A stretch of DNA of 64,000 nt from contig CM042150.1 in the NCBI GenBank assembly GCA_023376005.1, positions 71,384,941 through 71,448,940 of the forward strand. Direction: 5' to 3'. Source of the DNA: Doryteuthis pealeii. Taxonomy: Eukaryota; Mollusca; Cephalopoda; Myopsida; Loliginidae. Below the pieces are notes generated by a model. It was not told the origin of the DNA and ran no database searches. It saw only the letters and a program-made list of their open reading frames with translations. The position numbers were made by a program, and so were the translations under genes. Position 1 is the first letter of the stretch. Each line of letters begins with the position of its first letter. Below, one piece after another: positions 57,250 to 64,000 of this stretch.

Positions 57250-58270
57250 GGCATATTATAAATATATATGGTGCTAACATATCTCCAAGAAATATATTTA
57301 GTATTGTAAAATAATGGGTGCAAGAAAAATAAAACATTTATTGCAAAAACACAGACATAAAATGAGGGTTCAATTTATTTTATTGTAGGAATTTATGAGG
57401 AAATTGTTCTTCTTTACCCAGGTAGGAAGTTCATAAATAGCACGGTTCGAATTTTCAGAAGGCATCATGTAGCGTTTTTTAGGGCAAGGGGCCAGAACGC
57501 ATTAATGCGATATGCACCAATATGTTTCGCGCGTTGATCCCCCGTACCACGATTTTTTTTTTTTTTTGTACATAAATAAATTTTACATTTTCGAAATACA
57601 ATTTAATGATGGAACATATGTAAAAAATGATAATTCACTAATAAATCGGTTTCGAAATAGGGCATCTTAAACATTGAAACTTAAATCTCGTAAATAAGAA
57701 AAATATATATCTTTTTCTTTTTGTTGTTGTATTTTAATTGTTAGATTATTTTCAAAAGAATTTTATATTAAAAGTTCCTATTGTCTACATTTTTATTTTT
57801 TTTTCGGGAGATTTTTAAAAATTTATAAAATGTAAAATAAATACTTTTCTTTAATGTACAGCAAAATCGTATTTATTTAATCAAAGAAAATATTGTATAA
57901 AAAATATCTTGCTTGTGTTCTGGGTCCATAAGTTAATAGGTTCGAATCCGTGACGCATGTATATTTATACTCTGTAAAAGAAACTCAAACAAACAGTGTT
58001 TGAAGAAATTTATTATTTTATTTGGAAACAAATAATTCTCCCGTTTATATCCAAGAAGCAGATATTACCGTTCAGTTAAAATTTTATTATAAATAATTTC
58101 TAACATTGTAATTCTGATTTTCCCAACTTTCTTTTTCAATAATATTAAGAGTTAAATCGTGAGGCATTTACCTATTCTTTTAGTAAATAAATTATATCGT
58201 AGCTGACAATTTAATTCTAAACTTATTCTCTAATAAACATGATTTGTTTGTATTAAAAACTGTAGGAAAC
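57250..58270. other. AT-rich non-coding stretch
   Basis: Nothing supportable. A lone tRNA B-box-like string occurs at about 57950 without a matching tRNA fold. Confidence 0.35.
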
Positions 58271-58275
58271 ATAAT

Positions 58276-58560
58276 AAATTTTTTATAAGTATATATTAAC
58301 ATTACCGACAAAAACTTAGTTACAATAAAAAGGCATTGGTTTGTTTGTGTGTGTGTATTATTTATCTCATACATTTTTTAATCTCAAAACAATCTTAAAT
58401 CAGTTAAACTTGCAAATCGTCGTCAGAATGAAAACGGAAACTTATTTGGGGATATATGACAGTTGTGAATTAACTTTTTTGCGAATTCTGTTACGGTTTA
58501 GGGGTTAAGGTAATTAAGTTTTTGTCGGTAATGTTAATATATACTTCTTATAAAAATTTG
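58276..58560. repeat. Foldback repeat related to the 48824 palindrome
   Basis: Arms 58276-58316 and 58516-58559 are reverse complements with one 3-base gap (core attaccgacaaaaactt). The spacer includes a diverged copy of the arm of the 48824-49318 palindrome (gcgaattctgttacggttta near 58480). Confidence 0.85.
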
Positions 58561-59028
58561 CGAACTTTAACCCACAACTTTGATTTTAAAACAAAATAAG
58601 CTGATTTGAATTATTTCGCAGCTAAATTTATTTTAATTTTTCGGAAAAGAGAAACAAAGACAATTTATCTACTTCTACTTACAAAATAAGTTGATTGATT
58701 CACTAATTTAAGATAGATAAATTACCAAAAATCAAGGAGTTAGTCAACAATGTATTCTTTTAGTTTGTTTTAGTTTTTTTAGTTAAACGATGGGGGGAGT
58801 CAACGTTTGCTCATTTGAATAAGATCCCATCACATTTAAATATATAACTACTTTTTTTTACCCAACATGAAATATTTTAAAGTAAGTTTAATAATCATGT
58901 TAAATTTGACTCTATAAATTAATAATTAAAGTAATTTAAAAAATCTATTTTAAAGACTGATTTACGCCACTTTATTAAAAAAAAAATTCGCTTTTGCCAG
59001 GAGAAATGAAAGGGGGGTGAATACACGG

Positions 59029-59077
59029 AGGCCCCCACGCTATCACCTACGTACCGTAGGTGATGACGTGGGGGCCT
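59029..59077. repeat. GC-rich near-perfect hairpin
   Basis: The 49-bp sequence beginning aggcccccacg and ending cgtgggggcct is almost its own reverse complement (about 22 bp arms, a small loop, two internal mismatches). It stands out in AT-rich surroundings. Confidence 0.92.
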
Positions 59078-59204
59078 GAGTGCTGATTTTCAGTTATTAC
59101 AGGCTGTAACAGGCTGTACGCTATCACACTCTTCCTAACTAACAATAGAGAGTGGGAGGAGAGTTAACTTAACTGACAAAGCGAGTGGGAAGAGAGACAC
59201 GTAG

Positions 59205-59428
59205 TCTCTAAGACAGGGATTGGTCAGTCGTTGACTTAATTGCTAATTACGCCTAATTAAAGCCAATTAAACTGAATTTTTTTTCTGCACTTTGTAGTGA
59301 TACACCAAGGAATATCTAAGTATAAATATTGTGTCCATAACATAAATAGAAAAAATCCTTTAGCTGGAGAAGGTTGATAAACTCAGCTTTAGTATAATAA
59401 TGAGAATGTATATATATCATGAATATAT

Positions 59429-59463
<35 letters not shown>

Positions 59464-59490
59464 TATATTCATGAATATATATATATATGT
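59205..59490. repeat. Unclassified repeat copy VI with (TA)n
   Basis: Shares aatattgtgtccataacata and gctaattacgcctaattaaa with 49690-49805, followed by TA-rich sequence (59405-59490). Same module order as copy IV. Confidence 0.8.
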
Positions 59491-59519
59491 AAAAATGGAA
59501 ATGGAATTGAATCCGACGA

Positions 59520-61260
59520 TATGAGGAAGAATGAATAAAGAAAAGAAAGTACAGAATGGATAATAAAAGATGAATTTAATCAATATCACTTACACATGTG
59601 TTTCGGTCAGTTTATCTATATGTACACGATTCAAAGTATTTAGTATTATCATTATTAAATAAACAAATGAATGAAATAATAATAATAGAAAATGTAAAAA
59701 TATTCCGTACACAGAGAAAATTCGACCTTTATCGGAGTGAAATTTTATTTTGAACGAAAAAAAAATTCGTTGGAGAAAATATCATGTTTGTTTATGTTTT
59801 GCTAAAAAACGGTAACTCATCAAAAAGTTATCTGTTTATAAAATGAACACAACTTTAATATTAGATAATTTTTATATTTTTTTAAATTTTATTTTATTTT
59901 TTAAAGTTTCGTAAGATGGTCATGTTTGGTTGTGTATATATGAATTCACATACATGTATGTATATAAAGTATATGTTTGTACTTACATTTTATGTTAAAA
60001 GTCTAAAGTTACAGTGTATTCTATAATGAAGAAGGTGTGATTTCATTATTGCTTGAAAATTTGAGGCCTGATAATGTGGGATGATTGGGTTTAGGTAGAT
60101 TTATTATTTATGTAATATCGCGTTATATGATAAATATGAAATTATTTAATAATTTATAAAATATTTGTGGTATTGGTAATTTTTTATTTTTTTATAATAG
60201 TGTTTGGAATAGTTGGCTTAATGATCTAAATTTTATGTTTATTTAAGGTGAATATTAATCAAAACAAAATGAATGTAGGATGTATAGATTATGATAATAA
60301 GAGGGTTTTTTTTGTATTTAATTCAAGAAAATAATGTAGATAAAGGTATATAACTATAGTGGTTAATAGTTATATATTTGTAAGAAAAGAAAATTTATTG
60401 TTTGTTAAGTTATTGATGTTGATAGTTTTTTGTTTAATAATTGAGCTTGTTGTCACTTGTTTTTTATTAAGTAGTGTTGTTGATTTAGTTTAAGAAAGTA
60501 ATGTATATAATGGAATATAACTATAGTGGTTAATAATTATATATTGAAAGAAAACAAAGTTTATTGTTTATTCAATTCTTGATGTTAATAGCTTTTAGTT
60601 TAATAAATGGGCTAGTTGTCACTTGTTTTATTATTATGTGTATTTTGTGATATAAATCAAGAATAATGTAGAATAAAAGTAAATACATTAGTGGTTGATA
60701 GTTATATATTGTAAAAAATTATTATTTATTCAATTAATGATGTTTATTAGATTTTAGTTTAATAATTGGTTTGTTGTCACTTGTTTTTTATTATGTAGTA
60801 ATATTGTAATTTAGTAAAAGTTAATTATTTATTATTTAGTGTATGTGGTATGGGAATTTATTTCATTTATTTATTATTATTATATTTAATTATTTATATT
60901 ATTTATTTATTTATTTAATTATCTATTTATCTATTGAATTATTTATTCATTTATTTATTTATTTGTTTATTTATTTATTTTATTTTTTAAAGATAGAAAT
61001 TATACGTATGTATGATTTGTTGATGGTTAATTTATTGATATGTCATTAAGTCATTATATGTATATCTAAAATGTTGTTTTAGTCAAATCAAAATGAGTAT
61101 TTAAATATGTTAGAGAACATAAAACAATTTGTTTTTTCATATTAATAGGAAGAGAGTAAGGAGAGAAATTTATGAGTTATTTTTTTAAAAATGGGAAAAT
61201 AATTAGGAAATTTTAGTGTAAATATTATGAAATTTAGTGGTGTATATTAAGTTTTTAATA
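59520..61260. other. AT-rich non-coding stretch with (TTTA)n
   Basis: Contains three diverged repeats of a ~120-bp segment with ggttaatagttatatattt and ttgttgtcacttgtttttta (60360-60800), and a (TTTA)n tract at 60860-60985. No gene. Confidence 0.55.
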
Positions 61261-61269
61261 TAATTCTAG

Positions 61270-63200
61270 CAAGGAATGGTGATTTTTATAAAAACCAGGT
61301 CTCTGTGGTAAAGTATTAAGAATCAAAATGGCCGAGGATTCTACGATACGACGTACATTTCAATTGTGGATAAAAGCGATCATTGAAGATTTTTGTAAAA
61401 TAAAATTGTAATTTGTTAATAAATTGTGTGTTACTAACGAATTGGATGTATTTCCAAATTTTAGGTCTTTAGAGTGTTCATATAAACGTTTTTTAAAAAA
61501 TTTCTGCCAGTTTCACCAATTTAGACCTTATCGCATAGTTCACAGCATATTTATAGACACCGGCATTGGATTCATGTTTATTTGTGGAGTGTTTTAATAA
61601 ATGTTTAATTGTTTGGCTTGTGCGGGTGACAGTCTTAATTCCAAGATATTCAGATTTTTTTCAATTAATGGTGTTATAGGACTTTGAGGTAGTGTGATGT
61701 TTTGGTTATGGGATGCTGTTGGGGTTTGTTGTTAATGGAGTATTGTTTGTTTTGTAGATTTTAATAGCCTTTAGCTTGGCGTGATGTATGAAGGAAACGG
61801 GGTATTGTAAATTTGTAAAAGATTTGTTGATGTATTCATATTCTTCACTTACAAAATTAGGAGAACAGATTCTTGGGCCCTAAGGAAAAACCTATAAGAA
61901 TGCCACTTTCTCTCTTATTACCATGGTCAGAATAGAAATGTATGTAGTCATTTTTACAATTTGTTTTGTGATGGACTTTGAATGTTAGTTTGTTATTATT
62001 GTTTATTAGTAAAATGTCTAGGAAAGGTAGGGGGTTGTTTTTTTCTAATTCGACTCATGAAATTAATGGTGGGTTCAACTCGGTTTAATTTTGAGTAATG
62101 GTGAATATTATGTTTATCTGGGTAAATGATTAGATGTCGTCAATGTTCTGTAATAATGTATGTCATTAGGTAGAATGTATTTAAAATGGTTTAGATTCTA
62201 GGAGTTCAATAAACAGGCACGCTAGAACGCTGCTTAGTGGTGACCCATGGGGAGCCAGATTTTTGCTGATAGAAGTTGTTGTTATATTTAAATAACAATG
62301 GTTGGTGCACAGTTCAATTATTTGGATATCTTGGAATGGGTAAGGGGAGGTTTTATATTAATTTTTATATAGGTGTTGCTGTAACGATTAATGCATTTTT
62401 TGACAGGGATATTTGTGTATAGGAGATTGAATATCAAGGTTGTTAAGAGTTTGTTCTTCATGTCTATGTTTCGTATATGGTTTAGTAGTTCACCAGAGTT
62501 TTTTTTATATGAGAGGGGCTAATAGAACCTAATAAAGGGGGTTAGTATTTTGGCAATGGATTTTGCGATGTTGTGTAGTACCGATACCTGAGATGACCGG
62601 GCGTAGAGGGATGTTTGTTTTGTGTGTTTTGGGTAAAGCCATATATTTGAAGGGATGATGGGGTGTAATTGATGAGTGTGTGCAAGATTTGTCTTCATTG
62701 GATATTATTTTTTGTATGTTTTGTTGAAAACTTCTGTGTTTTTGTTGAGGTATTTATGGAGATGGGTTGGTACGTATTAGTATCATTAAGCAAATCCATC
62801 ATTTTGTTGTGATAATCAGTTGTGTTTAGTATGATGATCGCTCCACCTTTTCAGGGGATGTTAAGTAATGTTCTTGTTCTTGGTTAAGTTGTTGGGGGCA
62901 GTAAATGTCTCTTGTAAAGGTGTATTCTGATGTGTACTGATTAATAGTAGAGGCCAATTAAGCCTTTGGATAAAACCTCTATTAAAATCTGAGTCTGTGT
63001 GTCTGTAGTTGGAGTTTATAATGTTAGTGAGTTCATGTTTCATGTGTACTCCAGTTGCGAATTTAAGTCCGAATTGGAGAGCTTCAGATTCATAACGGCC
63101 AAGTTTTGATGAGTCCTTGCGTCAATGTCATTCCAATTGCTGTTAAGGAAATAAGAAATGTAGTTTCTTTTTTAGATTGGTGATGTGGTTTTTTTTTATT
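61270..63200 (-). mobile_element. Penelope-like element 2 (RT plus GIY-YIG)
   Basis: Minus-strand readings in order from the right: LQFGLKFATGVHMKHELT (63030-63085), SPEKGGAIIILNT (62810-62850), ALPKTHKTNIPLRPVISGIG (62580-62640), FYQQKSGSPWG and the RT active site reading NIDD at 62136-62147, NDYIHFYSDHGNK near 61905-61945, and a GIY-YIG-like NAGVYKY...FKKRLYEHSKDL region at 61450-61570. Same family as element 1 but opposite orientation. Frameshifts and stops are frequent. Confidence 0.8.
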
Positions 63201-63482
63201 TAAGAGATGTCTTGTTCTTAGTTTGTCGGCTGTTCTATGAAGACAAGAGTTTGTTTACTTGTAATTCTTGTTCCAAGATTTTTTGCATTTTCGAAAGTAG
63301 AAATTTCAGTTAATTTTAAATTTGATGGAAGATTGAATATAATATTTGATGAAATCCGGGAAAATATGGTGATAAGATCCATTGAAATTTGGTGTGCTCC
63401 TTGGGATTACTTTTTCGTGAGGCAATTTATTAAGAAATCCTTTTTATTTTTTGCGGAATGTGCTGCAATTAATAATTTTCTG

Positions 63483-63645
63483 TATCTCCGTATTTTATTT
63501 CGGTTATCCATATCGGTGGAAGTTGATGTCATAATTTAAAAATCTCTGTATTTGAATATCGTTATCTGAGTTAGTGGTGTTGATGTTATAATTTTAAAGT
63601 CTCCGTATTTAATTTCGGTATCTGTTTCGATGGTGTTGATGTATT
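63483..63645. repeat. Three diverged ~55-bp tandem copies
   Basis: Units share tctccgtattt, atttcggtatc and gtggtgttgatgttataatt. A spurious 100-residue frame (63237-63539) ends in the first copy. Confidence 0.75.
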
Positions 63646-63653
63646 GTTGCAGG

Positions 63654-64000
63654 CCCATCAAGGATGTCGACCCTACAGACGTTTGACATAAGCTGAAAAC
63701 GACTGAGAGACAATGAAAAAGACAAAGGGCAGAGGAATGGATGCAACAGTAACTTGATGGTCAATTTATTATCGAAGATTGACAAACGGTAAACACGCAA
63801 GTGGAGGATTCGAGCATTCAGTTGGTCGCTCAACGTTCGTCAGTCTTTCCGTTGATCTGGTTGGATACGTCGTCGGTGTCGTGATAGGCAACTTGAAATC
63901 TGGAATCGGGATAGCAGTGCGTCTACCGGGGCGATTACATAGTGTCAGGCTGGGTAAACGTTTTCGTGTGACGTCGTGGTTGGTCGGAATGTCTCGGCGT
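63654..64000 (-). mobile_element. LTR-like sequence at the window edge
   Basis: GC-richer than its surroundings, begins tgttgcaggcccatc and has AATAAA on the minus strand at about 63763-63770. This resembles the 3' part of an LTR of a minus-strand element that continues beyond the window. No coding sequence is visible in the window. Confidence 0.35.

Noticed and set aside
57945..57965. tRNA gene suggested by ggttcgaatcc
   Set aside because: The flanking bases do not form a T-arm stem, and no A-box or anticodon arm fits.
63237..63539. 100-residue plus-strand frame
   Set aside because: Ends inside a tandem repeat and lies upstream of an opposite-strand Penelope-like element; no motif.

Overview
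The window looks like accessory, gene-poor chromosomal DNA from an invertebrate metazoan. It is AT-rich and full of (TA)n, (GA)n and (CA)n microsatellites, with retroelements of several classes and no recognisable multi-exon host gene. The mix of tRNA-derived SINEs, RTE-type LINE fragments, Penelope-like elements, mariner remnants and Ty3/Gypsy elements fits a mollusc, and I lean towards a cephalopod. That taxonomic guess is inference from repeat content and cannot be proven from this sequence alone.

Layout. 1-3086: anonymous DNA, a 5-copy 38-bp tandem repeat and an 809-bp solo LTR with a 4-bp target duplication. 3440-7045: a heavily decayed plus-strand Ty3/Gypsy element. 7092-11725: the best-preserved element of the window, a 4.6-kb minus-strand Ty3/Gypsy retrotransposon with two nearly identical LTRs, a 5-bp target duplication and recognisable gag, protease, RT, RNase H and integrase. 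It sits inside a minus-strand RTE-like LINE (7040-7096 plus 11721-12770). 13160-17880: microsatellite, a CR1/Jockey-like RT fragment, then a long decayed minus-strand reading frame with two C2H2 fingers that ends in a poly(A) tract. 20100-28000: two SINEs, a SINE-like repeat, a mariner fossil, another Gypsy remnant, an LTR-like promoter region and an RTE 3' end interrupted by a SINE.

30628-35995: a 5.4-kb minisatellite of about 158 copies of a 34-bp unit, each carrying a core that resembles a TCF/LEF site. 39370-43390: another Gypsy element (minus strand), its gag split by a second LTR related to the one at 2274. 43390-46250, 48800-50000 and 56080-59500: AT-rich interspersed repeats rich in inverted repeats and (TA)n tracts. 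47340-48730: a mariner end and an inverted partial duplication of an unknown cysteine-containing protein family. 53395-55250 (plus) and 61270-63200 (minus): Penelope-like elements with RT and GIY-YIG domains. 63654-64000: an LTR-like sequence running off the window.

The coding units are mobile-element parts that do not form a host pathway: gag, protease, RT, RNase H and integrase would act together to copy and insert the LTR elements, and RT plus a nuclease would serve the LINE and Penelope elements. Nearly all carry stops or frameshifts. The most notable features are the 34-bp array, the inverted duplication at 47.7-48.7 kb, the zinc-finger retrocopy, the nested Gypsy-in-RTE insertion, and the repeated foldback structures. 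I found no convincing evidence for a wholly new functional system.
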